Source of the DNA: Oscillospiraceae bacterium
Lineage (GTDB): Bacteria > Bacillota > Clostridia > Oscillospirales > UBA929
Assembly: GCA_009784085.1 (NCBI GenBank)
Contig: WRCJ01000036.1
Coordinates: forward strand, 1 to 15,361
DNA: 15,361 nt
Direction: 5' to 3'
Below are positions 6,623-14,012 of this stretch, in pieces. The notes below the pieces were generated by a model. That model was given only the letters and a program-made list of their open reading frames with translations, made no database searches and had not been told where the DNA came from. A program made the position numbers and the translations under genes. The first letter of the stretch is position 1; each line of letters begins with the position of its first letter.

Positions 6623-8328
6623 GATATTTCCAAGCCTTTCTTATAGGAATCGGCCGCTTTGATCTGCTCCGATGCGCTCCGCCTGACCGTGTCGGTAACA
6701 TTCAACCCACCCAGTAGCCGGGATATCTCCTCGATCCGGCCCGGCGGATCCAGCGTTTGCACGTTTGTCACCGTCCGGCCATGCGCGCTTCCCTTTTCCA
6801 CGCGGATATGGGTATCGGCCATGGCCGCGATTTGGGGCAGATGGGTCACACACAACACTTGCCTGCCCCTGGACAGGCGGCCCAGCTTTTCGGCCACCCG
6901 CCCGGCTGCCCGGCCGGACACCCCGGCATCGATCTCGTCGAAGACCATGGCGCCGGCCTCGTTGTTATCCAGCAAAACATTGCACAGCGCCAACATAACG
7001 CGGGACAACTCGCCGCCCGACGCAATGCGGGACAACGGTTTTGGCTCTTCTCCCGCGTTGGCCGCAAGGAGGAAGCGGACATCGTCCGACCCGTCTTTGC
7101 GCAGGGCGCCCTCCCCGTCGCGGCTATTGACTTCCACCTCAAAGCGGACCTGCTTCATCTCCAAGTCACGAAGCTCCCCGCACACCCTCTCCGCCATTGT
7201 GGCGGCGGCCTTTGCCCGCTCCCCGTGGAGCTCCCCCGCCAGCGCCGTCGCCTCCTCGCAAGCCTGCGCGTACTCGGCCTCCAGCGCGGCAAGCGTCCGC
7301 TCGGACTGTTGCAACGCCTCCAACTCGCCCTGGCAGGCCTCGCGATGCCGCAAGATCTCGTCGATGGTGGCGCCGTACTTGCGCTTGAGGCGGTAGATGA
7401 CGTCCAAACGCTCCTCCACCTCGTCCAAGGCGCCCGGCGAAGCGTCAAATTCGTCCAGCAACTGCTCCAGGGACGCGCTCACGTCCTCGGTGGCAAAACT
7501 CAGATCGCACAGGCGGCGATGCAATTCCGTCAAGTCCCCATGCAGCGCGGCGGCGTCGGCCATGGCGCGAGCCGCTTGCGACAGCAGACTGCGGGCGCCC
7601 TCGGCTTGCTCGTCGCCCGCCAGGCACGCGCAGGCTTCCCCCAACGCCTCCGTGAGGCGTTCGGCGTTTTGCAGCAAACGCCGGCGGGACAGCAATTCCT
7701 GATCCTCCCCCGGGAGGAGGCAGGCGGCGCCGATATCGTCGGCGGCATATTGCAGATGCAGGATGCGGCGGGCCTTTTCCTCCTCGTCCATCCGCAGGGC
7801 GAGGCGGCGGCGATCGCAGCTCTTGAGCTTTTCGTACGCCTGCCTGTAGGCGGACAGCCGCGCCGCGGTCCCGGCAAAACGATCCAACGCCGACAGGTGC
7901 GTGGACGCGTCCAACAACGCCTGGCTGTCATGCTGGCCGTGGATGTGCAGAAGCAACGCGCCCAGCTGCCGCAGCAACGCGACGGTGGCCGGCCGGTTAT
8001 TGATGCGGCAGATGTTGCGCCCATCGGCCGACACCTCGCGGGAGAGGAACAGCCCCCCGTCCCCCTCCGGGCCGGCGAAGCGGTTCTCTTCCAGGAAATC
8101 ATACACTAAAGCTGGCAATTTGTCAAACACGGCGCTGACACGCGCGCAATGGGCGCCGGTGCGCACCAAATCCTTCGAAGCGCGGCGCCCGATAACAGCC
8201 CCCAAGGCATCCAGGATAATCGATTTGCCCGCGCCGGTCTCGCCTGTGAGCAGGTTGAGCCCCTCCTCGAAGACGATGTCGGCCGACGCGATCACCGCGA
8301 TATTCTCAATATGGAGCATCGAGAGCAT
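6619..8328 (-). CDS. recN: DNA repair protein RecN
   Basis: A 569-residue SMC-like ATPase acting early in double-strand break repair. Walker A GETGAGKS is at residues 29-36. A long helical coiled-coil region fills roughly residues 150-360. The ABC signature RIASGGELSRVMLALCN, Walker B MVFDEIDAGVSG and the switch VTHLPQIAAMAD follow near the C-terminus. The frame is open upstream to 8370, but that would overlap argR; the ATG at 8328, six bases after the argR stop and preceded by GAGG, fits the family's N-terminus. ATG 8319 is a possible alternative. The gene follows argR and is coupled to tyrS, whereas in many spore formers spoIVB comes next. Confidence 0.95.
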   Translation of the reverse strand: MLSMLHIENIAVIASADIVFEEGLNLLTGETGAGKSIILDALGAVIGRRASKDLVRTGAHCARVSAVFDKLPALVYDFLEENRFAGPEGDGGLFLSREVSADGRNICRINNRPATVALLRQLGALLLHIHGQHDSQALLDASTHLSALDRFAGTAARLSAYRQAYEKLKSCDRRRLALRMDEEEKARRILHLQYAADDIGAACLLPGEDQELLSRRRLLQNAERLTEALGEACACLAGDEQAEGARSLLSQAARAMADAAALHGDLTELHRRLCDLSFATEDVSASLEQLLDEFDASPGALDEVEERLDVIYRLKRKYGATIDEILRHREACQGELEALQQSERTLAALEAEYAQACEEATALAGELHGERAKAAATMAERVCGELRDLEMKQVRFEVEVNSRDGEGALRKDGSDDVRFLLAANAGEEPKPLSRIASGGELSRVMLALCNVLLDNNEAGAMVFDEIDAGVSGRAAGRVAEKLGRLSRGRQVLCVTHLPQIAAMADTHIRVEKGSAHGRTVTNVQTLDPPGRIEEISRLLGGLNVTDTVRRSASEQIKAADSYKKGLEIS

Positions 8329-8333
8329 ATGCC

Positions 8334-8792
8334 TCAGCCGCCTTCCAGCAAATCCTTGACCCGGTTGCAAAAACCCAATGCCTTATCCGCATCGGCGAAC
8401 ACCAAGAAAACGGTATCGTCCCCAGCCAAGGAACCCAGTATCTCCTCCCGCTTCATGGCATCCACCGCCGCCGCCGCCGCCATAGCCAAGCCGGACAGCG
8501 TTTTGAGCACCACGATGTTTTGGGCGGACTGGAAACTCGTCACGCCCTCCCGGAAAATCGTCAGCAGACGCCTGGAGAACGCGGCATCTCCCTCGCCCTG
8601 CGGCTGGGAATACTTGTAGGTGCCGTCGCCGCAAGGCACCTTCACAATCCCCAAGGCTTTGACGTCCCGGGACACGGTGGCTTGGGTGCACTCGTACCCG
8701 AAGGCGTTCAAACGCTTGCATAAGTCCTTTTGGATTTCGAACCGCTCGCAGGCGATGATCTCCAACAGTTTGTTCCGGCGGCTGTTCTTCAT
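8334..8792 (-). CDS. argR: arginine repressor ArgR
   Basis: A 152-residue ArgR/AhrC, the arginine-sensing hexameric repressor of arginine synthesis and activator of its breakdown. The N-terminal winged helix-turn-helix includes TQATVSRDVKALGIVKV (about residues 36-52). The C-terminal oligomerisation and arginine-binding domain has the conserved TLSGLA, D111 and G123-D-D-T run (GDDT, 124-127). An alanine run (AMAAAAAVDAM) replaces more varied residues of relatives. A strong GGGGAGAGG lies just before the ATG. The upstream gap is filled by degenerate 15-bp repeats. I saw no clear ARG box in the window. Confidence 0.95.
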   Translation of the reverse strand: MKNSRRNKLLEIIACERFEIQKDLCKRLNAFGYECTQATVSRDVKALGIVKVPCGDGTYKYSQPQGEGDAAFSRRLLTIFREGVTSFQSAQNIVVLKTLSGLAMAAAAAVDAMKREEILGSLAGDDTVFLVFADADKALGFCNRVKDLLEGG

Positions 8793-8799
8793 AACCCTC

Positions 8800-8910
8800 T
8801 CCCCGTCGTCATATTCCCCGGCGTCATTACGTCGTCATTACGTCGTCGTTGTTTTCCCCGTCGTTGTTCCGTCGTTATATTCCCCGTCGTCATGTTCCCC
8901 GTCGTCATTT
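8800..8910. repeat. degenerate ~15-bp tandem repeats between nadK and argR
   Basis: The intergenic stretch is made almost entirely of variants of TCCCCGTCGTCATNT (plus strand). The best copies are at 8800-8814, 8881-8895 and 8896-8910, with shortened or altered copies between them, about eight in all. The last copy includes the nadK stop codon. No other element is visible in this gap. Confidence 0.75.
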
Positions 8911-9777
8911 CTGCAACTTCCGGCTCAAGGCCGCGTAAAAGCTGTATGGCTTGATGCGCAACAACGTGGTCTGTTTGTCCGACCGCGAGACCAAGACCTC
9001 ATCCCCCGGGCCGATAGGGTGTTCGGCCAGCCCATCCACCAGCAGGACAGCCTCCTTGTCCGGCGACGCCCGGAGCGTCACGGCGCAGGCCGCCGAGAGC
9101 ACCATAGGCCGGACATGGGTCATGTGCGCGCAAATGGGCGTCACCGCCAAACTGTCGGCATGGGGTTCGATGATGGGGCCGCCGGCGGCCATCGAATAGG
9201 CGGTCGACCCGGTCGGCGTGGCGACAATGACGCCGTCGCCCATAAAGGAAAGCATGTCCTGCCCGTCGGTCCGCACGAGGATGGACAAAAACCGGCTCTG
9301 CCCGCCGCCCGTAAGGACTACGTCGTTGAGCGCCAGATCCTCGTGTACCGTCCGACCGCCCCGCCGCACGGCAAGCGACAGCATCATACGCGCATCGGCG
9401 GCGGCGCGCCCGCGCAGGGCATGTGTGATGAGGGGCAGCTCGTCGGCTTCCAATTCGGACATAAACCCCAGCCGCCCCAAATTGACGCCCAAAACGGGGA
9501 TATCCCGTTTCGCCGCATGTTTCGCCAAGTGCAGGATTGTCCCGTCCCCGCCCAACGCCAGCAGGCAATCGGCGTCGCGCAACGACTCTGGCAGTGGGCA
9601 AACCTTAACAAGCGGGGTCTCCGGGAAGGCGCCGGCCACCTCGGCGGGGATGACCGCCTCCACATCTTCCTCGGCGCACAAGGCGGCGGCGGCGAGGGAA
9701 ACCCGAAAGCCTATATCCCGCGATGGGTTGGGCCATAGCACAACCTTTTTCATATCCAGCCTCGTTCCCCCCGCCAT
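8905..9777 (-). CDS. nadK: NAD kinase
   Basis: A 290-residue NAD kinase that phosphorylates NAD to NADP using ATP or polyphosphate in the cytoplasm. The GGDGT motif is at residues 76-80 (LALGGDGTILH). The NE/D motif appears as LNDVV (150-154), and the glycine-rich GDGVIVATPTGSTAYSMAAG (180-199) completes the active site. The ATG at 9777 has AGGAGA at an ideal distance; the ATG at 9753 (MKKVVLWPNPS) matches where many relatives begin and has GAGG six bases upstream, so either start is possible. It follows tlyA by 16 bp in the conserved dxs-tlyA-nadK-argR-recN order. Confidence 0.95.
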   Translation of the reverse strand: MAGGTRLDMKKVVLWPNPSRDIGFRVSLAAAALCAEEDVEAVIPAEVAGAFPETPLVKVCPLPESLRDADCLLALGGDGTILHLAKHAAKRDIPVLGVNLGRLGFMSELEADELPLITHALRGRAAADARMMLSLAVRRGGRTVHEDLALNDVVLTGGGQSRFLSILVRTDGQDMLSFMGDGVIVATPTGSTAYSMAAGGPIIEPHADSLAVTPICAHMTHVRPMVLSAACAVTLRASPDKEAVLLVDGLAEHPIGPGDEVLVSRSDKQTTLLRIKPYSFYAALSRKLQK

Positions 9778-9784
9778 TCATCAT

Positions 9785-9790
9785 TCTCCT
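9785..9790 (-). promoter_or_regulatory. ribosome binding site for nadK
   Basis: AGGAGA on the minus strand, seven bases before the ATG at 9777, between the tlyA stop and nadK. It supports the longer 290-residue product. Confidence 0.6.
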
Positions 9791-9793
9791 GCA

Positions 9794-10633
9794 CTAATAC
9801 CTGCAATTAAACTCCCTGTACGCCGCCTTCACAACCTCCGCCACCGGCGGTGGCGTCGCCTGCGCCACGCCCCCCATGGCCGCGTCCTCCCATGCCATGC
9901 GCACCAAGTGCGCCAAGTATTCGATGTTGCCTTCCGGCCCCCGGATGGGCGAATAGGTCAGGTTGACGACATGGAGGCCGGCGGATCGGGCGTCGGCAAC
10001 GAAACGCGCCAATACCTCGATGTGTACGGCGGGGTCGCGCACCACGCCCTTTTTCCCCACTTTTTCCCGCCCAGCCTCGAACTGCGGCTTGAAGAGGCAG
10101 ACCATCTGCCCCCTGCTATGGAGCAATGCGGCGACGGGCGTCAAGACCAATCGCAGCGATATAAAGGAGAGATCCAAAACGGCCAAATCCAGTTCGGCGC
10201 CGATCATCCCCTGGGTCACATAGCGGATGTTCGTGCGTTCCATGACCACGACCCGCTCGTCCCGGCGCAACCGCCAGCTCAGCTGCCCGTACCCCACGTC
10301 CACCGCCCACACGCGCGCGGCGCCGCGCCCCAGCAAGCAATCGGTGAATCCGCCGGTAGACGCGCCGGCATCCAGCACCAGCCACCCCTCGACCTGCAAG
10401 CCAAAGACATCCAGCGCCTTCTGCATCTTCAGCCCGCCCCGGCTCACAAAACCCACAGGATCCCCACGCACCTCGATATCGGCGTCGAACGGCACCATGA
10501 GGCCGGATTTGTCCTCCTTTTGCCCATTCACATACACCAATCCGCTCATGATGGTGGTTTGGGCGCGTTCGCGGCTGGGACACAAACCCCGCCGGGTCAC
10601 AAGCACATCCAGGCGTTCCCTACGGGCCACCAT
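9794..10633 (-). CDS. tlyA: TlyA family rRNA (cytidine-2'-O)-methyltransferase
   Basis: A 279-residue TlyA-type methyltransferase; characterised members methylate 2'-O of cytidines in 16S and/or 23S rRNA. An S4 domain covers about residues 4-60 (ERLDVLVTRRGL, GLVYVNGQ). The FtsJ-like fold has the SAM motif VLDAGASTGGFTDCLL (87-102). The likely K-D-K-E tetrad is K69 (SRGGLK), D154 (LDLSF), K182 (LFKPQFE) and E238 (GNIEYL), all present. The frame opens at ATG 10645, but the ATG at 10633 is preceded by GGGGGTG, whereas 10645 has no obvious site, so I use 10633. The older label hemolysin A for this family is misleading. Confidence 0.93.
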   Translation of the reverse strand: MVARRERLDVLVTRRGLCPSRERAQTTIMSGLVYVNGQKEDKSGLMVPFDADIEVRGDPVGFVSRGGLKMQKALDVFGLQVEGWLVLDAGASTGGFTDCLLGRGAARVWAVDVGYGQLSWRLRRDERVVVMERTNIRYVTQGMIGAELDLAVLDLSFISLRLVLTPVAALLHSRGQMVCLFKPQFEAGREKVGKKGVVRDPAVHIEVLARFVADARSAGLHVVNLTYSPIRGPEGNIEYLAHLVRMAWEDAAMGGVAQATPPPVAEVVKAAYREFNCRY

Positions 10634-10684
10634 AGACACCCCCATGATTATTGTTTGCCATCCATGAAGAGCTTTGACCGCAAC

Positions 10685-10755
10685 CGATTCGCCGACTAAC
10701 CAACTAACCGACTAACCAACTAGCCGATTCGCGTTTCGCCGACCAACCAACTAGC
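10685..10755. repeat. 8-bp tandem repeats between tlyA and dxs
   Basis: Nine consecutive octamers, one shortened to 7 bp, of the types CGATTCGC, CGACTAAC, CAACTAAC and CAACTAGC (plus strand). The larger 16-bp unit is duplicated at 10693-10708 and 10709-10724. The final unit contains the dxs stop codon. The rest of this ~115-bp gap shows no hairpin with a T-run and no clear promoter. Confidence 0.8.
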
Positions 10756-12616
10756 GGGCCGCTTGTGACTTTTCCCCGAAAAATACGTTCGCCAGCTTCC
10801 CATAGATTCCGTCGGCATCCAAACCGCACAGGCCGCTCAGCTCGGACGGCGCGCCATGCGGGATGAAATTGTTGCCCAAGTTGAGCAAAAGCAACCGAAA
10901 CGCGGGGCATTCCATCGATGCCAACGCGGCGGATAACCGCTGGCCCACCGAGCCTTCCGTCACGCAGTCCTCCACCACGGCCAGCTTGGAAGTCCTGCGC
11001 ACCGAATGGTATACGCTCTCGGCGTCCAAGGGGCGCAGGGAGGCCAGCTTGATGAGATCGGCGCCAATGCCGAGGGAGGAAAGGCGCCGTGCCGCCTCCA
11101 GGGCGGGCGCCACCATAACGCCGTATGCCACGAGGGTCAGATCGTCCCCCCGGTGCAAAAAAGCGGTGTCTGTATGGCAACCGGAACAGGCGTTCACGCT
11201 GCCCCGGGGGTAGCGCACCGCCGTCGGCCCGCGGCTGGACAACGCCAACGCCAGCATGGCGTCCAGCTCCACGAAGTTGGCCGGGGCCCAAATCGCCATA
11301 TGGGGGATGTGGGATAGGAAAGAGGGATCGAAGACCCCGTGGTGGGTCTCCCCGTCCTCGCCGACCAGGCCCGCCCGATCGACGGCAAAGACCACCGGCA
11401 GTCTCTGCATGGCCACGTCATGGACGATCTGGTCATAGGCGCGCTGCAAGAACGTGGAGTAGATCGCGCACACCGGGCGCATGCCCTGCTTCGCCAGCCC
11501 GGCGGCCATGGTGACCGCATGGGCCTCAGCGATGCCCACGTCAAAAAAACGTTCGGGAAACCGCTCCGCAAACGCACACAAACCGACGCCGTCCCGCATA
11601 GCGGCCGTGACGGCGCACACGCGCGGATCGCGCTCGGCCAGGCGGCACAATGCCCTTCCGAATGCCTCGGAATAGGTTCGGCTGGCGCGGGTCAAACTGC
11701 GGCCGGAGACCACTTCGAAACGGGAAACGCCATGAAAAGCCGTCGGATTGTCCTCCGATGGCTGATAGCCCCTCCCCTTTTGGGTCACCAGATGCACAAG
11801 CACGGGCCGCCGCAGGGTTTTTGCCAAAGTGAGCAGTTTTATGGTCTTGGGGATGTCATGGCCGTCGGCCGGCCCCAGGTAATAGAACCCCATCTGCTCG
11901 AACATCGTGCCGGGCAGCAGGGAATCCTTGACAGCGGTCTTGATCCGGTGCAAGAAACGATCCAGCCCCTTGCCGCCGGGCAGCGGGACCAGCCGCTTAT
12001 GATACAACTCTTTGAGTTTGAAGTATCTGGGCCTTGTGCGCAGCTCCGCCAGGTAGCCGGCCACCGCGCCTACATTCTTGGCGATAGACATGCCGTTGTC
12101 GTTGAGGACCACGATGAGCGGCTCATTGCTCTGCCCCGCGTCATTCAAGCCCTCGTACGCCAGCCCGCCGGTGAGGGCGCCGTCGCCTACGACCGCCAGC
12201 ACCTGGTAGTCCTCGCCGCAGAGGGTCCGCGCCCGCGCCATGCCCAGCGCGGCGGACACGGCGGTCGAGGCGTGGCCGGTGGCAAAGGCATCATGCTTGC
12301 TCTCCCGGGGCTTGGGGAACCCGGACATGCGCCCCAGCGAGCGCAAGCTGGCGAAAGCCTCCCGCCGCCCCGTGAGCAATTTATGCGTATAGCACTGGTG
12401 CCCCACGTCAAAGACCAGCCGATCGCGCCGGGTGTCGAACACCCTGTGCAACGCGACAGTCAGCTCCACCGTCCCCAAATTCGAAGCCAAATGACCGCCC
12501 GTATGCGCCACATTGCGGATCAAAAAAGAGCGGATCTCGGCGCATAGGCCTTCCAATTGGTCTATGGGCAAGCGTCTGACATCATGCGGCGATTTTATAG
12601 TATTCAGCAAACCCAT
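10751..12616 (-). CDS. dxs: 1-deoxy-D-xylulose-5-phosphate synthase
   Basis: A 621-residue thiamine-diphosphate enzyme that joins pyruvate and glyceraldehyde 3-phosphate, the first step of the MEP isoprenoid pathway. H42 lies in HTGGHLASNLG. The ThDP motif is GDG 144-146 (VVGDGALTGGLAYEGLNDAG) with DNGMSI at 173-178. The catalytic glutamate is in VGIAEAHAVTMAAG, and the transketolase C-terminal domain is complete. Length is normal. The frame can be extended to a TTG at 12634, but the ATG at 12616 fits the family start MGLLNTI. It lies 18 bp after the small membrane protein gene and near ispA, so precursor and prenyl chain synthesis are encoded together. Confidence 0.97.
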   Translation of the reverse strand: MGLLNTIKSPHDVRRLPIDQLEGLCAEIRSFLIRNVAHTGGHLASNLGTVELTVALHRVFDTRRDRLVFDVGHQCYTHKLLTGRREAFASLRSLGRMSGFPKPRESKHDAFATGHASTAVSAALGMARARTLCGEDYQVLAVVGDGALTGGLAYEGLNDAGQSNEPLIVVLNDNGMSIAKNVGAVAGYLAELRTRPRYFKLKELYHKRLVPLPGGKGLDRFLHRIKTAVKDSLLPGTMFEQMGFYYLGPADGHDIPKTIKLLTLAKTLRRPVLVHLVTQKGRGYQPSEDNPTAFHGVSRFEVVSGRSLTRASRTYSEAFGRALCRLAERDPRVCAVTAAMRDGVGLCAFAERFPERFFDVGIAEAHAVTMAAGLAKQGMRPVCAIYSTFLQRAYDQIVHDVAMQRLPVVFAVDRAGLVGEDGETHHGVFDPSFLSHIPHMAIWAPANFVELDAMLALALSSRGPTAVRYPRGSVNACSGCHTDTAFLHRGDDLTLVAYGVMVAPALEAARRLSSLGIGADLIKLASLRPLDAESVYHSVRRTSKLAVVEDCVTEGSVGQRLSAALASMECPAFRLLLLNLGNNFIPHGAPSELSGLCGLDADGIYGKLANVFFGEKSQAAR

Positions 12617-12634
12617 TGATAAAACCCTACACAA

Positions 12635-13228
12635 TCATCTTGACTTCTCTGTCCTCTTGCCTCTCCTGGAAAACACATGCATGATTCGGCCCAAGCGAAA
12701 CACGATCTGCGTGTTGTGGCGCAACGCTATGCTCTTGCCCAGCGCCTTTCCGCCCACCGTCAGCGATGCCGCCAGCGATGCCGCGACCAATTGGGCGGCG
12801 ATAAACGATACAGATAGATCCGAAGCGACGCGGGACGCGATGACGGCGGACAGCGCGCCGGTGATGATGCCGGTGATATCGCCCACCATATCGTTGCACA
12901 CGCTGGCCACCTTCTCGGCGTGCCGCAACAGCCACAAAGCCTGCGTGGCGCCGTGTACGCGGCGGGACGACATCGAATGAAAGGGTTTTTCCGAAGCTGT
13001 GGCCACGGCCAAGCCGATAAGATCGGCCACAATGCCGAGCAGGATGATCGTAAGCAGGATCAGGGCGGCGGGCACATAGCCGACCCCTTCCAATGCCTGG
13101 CCGGAAGCGAAGGATAAGACCATGGACAGGGAGAATGTCCACGCCACGATGATCACAGCCCAGCGCAGGCTGTCCCGGCTTATCACGGGACGGTGCCCCC
13201 GCCGCCTACGCCGATTATCCCGTCTCAT
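12635..13228 (-). CDS. oapA: OLE-associated membrane protein OapA
   Basis: A 197-residue protein with a strongly basic N-terminus (five consecutive arginines, residues 6-10) and about four membrane helices (22-42, 52-78, 114-134, 138-160). The loop EKPFHSMSSRRVHGATQA and the block CNDMVGDITGIITGALS resemble the small CNNM/DUF21-like proteins found before dxs in Clostridia. Its place between a ~600-nt structured RNA region and dxs matches OapA, which in Bacillus halodurans binds OLE RNA and holds it at the membrane; that complex has been linked to cold, alcohol and magnesium responses. The basic N-terminus could contact RNA (inference). The ATG lies in a duplicated 10-bp unit that also creates a 7-codon upstream frame at 13238. 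Confidence 0.85.
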   Translation of the reverse strand: MRRDNRRRRRGHRPVISRDSLRWAVIIVAWTFSLSMVLSFASGQALEGVGYVPAALILLTIILLGIVADLIGLAVATASEKPFHSMSSRRVHGATQALWLLRHAEKVASVCNDMVGDITGIITGALSAVIASRVASDLSVSFIAAQLVAASLAASLTVGGKALGKSIALRHNTQIVFRLGRIMHVFSRRGKRTEKSR

Positions 13229-13293
13229 CCCGTCTCATATCTCTCTTTGATACCGTTGATAACGCGCCACCCTCCACGACAATGCCGCTAATA

Positions 13294-13359
13294 TCCGTAC
13301 AAGATCCGTACAAAGTCTTTGCAATGTCCGTACGAGTTCCGTATAAAGTCCGTACAAGG
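13294..13359. repeat. six 11-bp tandem units between OLE RNA and oapA
   Basis: On the plus strand TCCGTAC-type units begin at 13294, 13305, 13316 (degenerate), 13327, 13338 and 13349, an exact 11-bp period. In RNA sense the unit reads approximately CTTGTACGGA plus one base. The period is not a multiple of three and no protein is encoded. The rest of 13229-13370 holds nothing else I can identify. Confidence 0.85.
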
Positions 13360-13369
13360 GAGGCAACCT

Positions 13370-13974
13370 GTGAAATAAATCTTACGGCTTAGGTCCGGTT
13401 GGCTTTCCCCATGGCCTGCCCCTTGTCGCCAATCGGGCGGTTTCCCATTAAAGGCCAAGTCGCCGCGTCGCCGTCGGCGCTACCGAATTGCCACTGAGTC
13501 CGTACTGCAATCCCTCACAGGTCCCCAATTAAGGACAGCCTAGGTGTTTTCCACTGCGGACCCTACGATTCTTAGCCTCTTTTGCAGGCAGGATTTCACA
13601 GACGTCGCCGCAAACTGGGGCGAAGGCGTACCATTCCGGCCGGAAAAGCGTAACCGTCGTCCGATCCGCCACTGTCCACGCAAGGCAGGCTACTCCGCCC
13701 ACAGCACGCGCAAGCGCACCGCAACGCGGGTTTCATCCTGAGCCGTAAGCGGCGCGTTGTATTCGCCGCCCACGAGAACAGGTCTCCACGGCAACCGGGT
13801 GGTCGGTCGCATGCCATTGCGGCCCGCCCGATAGCCTTAACCCCCAGCATCCACCCCACACTGGGCGTATGCAGCAGACACAAGGGACTTCATCGATATG
13901 CCCTTCGACGGCTTTTTAGGTCCGCCCTGGGAACCGCGGGCTCCGACTAGAATACTGCGCCTCCTCGTTGTACG
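13370..13974 (-). ncRNA. ole: OLE RNA (Ornate Large Extremophilic RNA)
   Basis: A stretch of about 600 nt without a convincing gene lies between ispA and oapA, upstream of dxs. This is the reported genomic setting and size of OLE RNA (roughly 600 nt), a highly structured RNA that forms a membrane-bound complex with OapA. Small stems can be read directly: GCCG-CUUA-CGGC (13742-13753), CCAC/GUGG arms (13786-13789 with 13799-13802) and CGCA/UGCG (13808-13821). An extended -10 promoter immediately upstream points into it, and no T-run terminator separates it from oapA, so it may be both made independently and cotranscribed. Ends are approximate. The call comes from synteny, size and structure; I could not run a covariance search. 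Confidence 0.82.
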
Positions 13975-14009
13975 ATCATGATTTTACCATATCCGCCGGA
14001 AATATGCAA
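13974..14009 (-). promoter_or_regulatory. sigma-A type promoter for OLE RNA
   Basis: On the minus strand a -35-like TTGCAT (14009-14004) is followed after exactly 17 bases by TAAAAT (13986-13981), with TG one base before it as in extended -10 promoters. Transcription would start near 13974, a few bases into the RNA region. The -35 matches only three of six consensus bases, so strength depends on the extended -10. It begins four bases after the ispA stop codon. Confidence 0.6.
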
Positions 14010-14012
14010 GCA

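Noticed and set aside
4150..8109. Long plus-strand open frames (about 430 and 450 codons) opposite scpA, the M50 gene, tyrS and recN
   Set aside because: They lie opposite well-supported genes and arise from GC-rich codon use; translations show no domain.
8800..8910. CRISPR-like array
   Set aside because: Units are contiguous and degenerate, with no unique spacers; the same holds for the other arrays.
11339..12547. A 402-codon plus-strand frame opposite dxs
   Set aside because: Mirror frame of a fully conserved dxs; no recognisable protein features.
13544..13883. Short open frames on both strands (65 and 95 residues) inside the ispA-oapA gap
   Set aside because: Arg/Cys-rich translations without family features, no good ribosome binding sites, and the region is better explained as a structured RNA.
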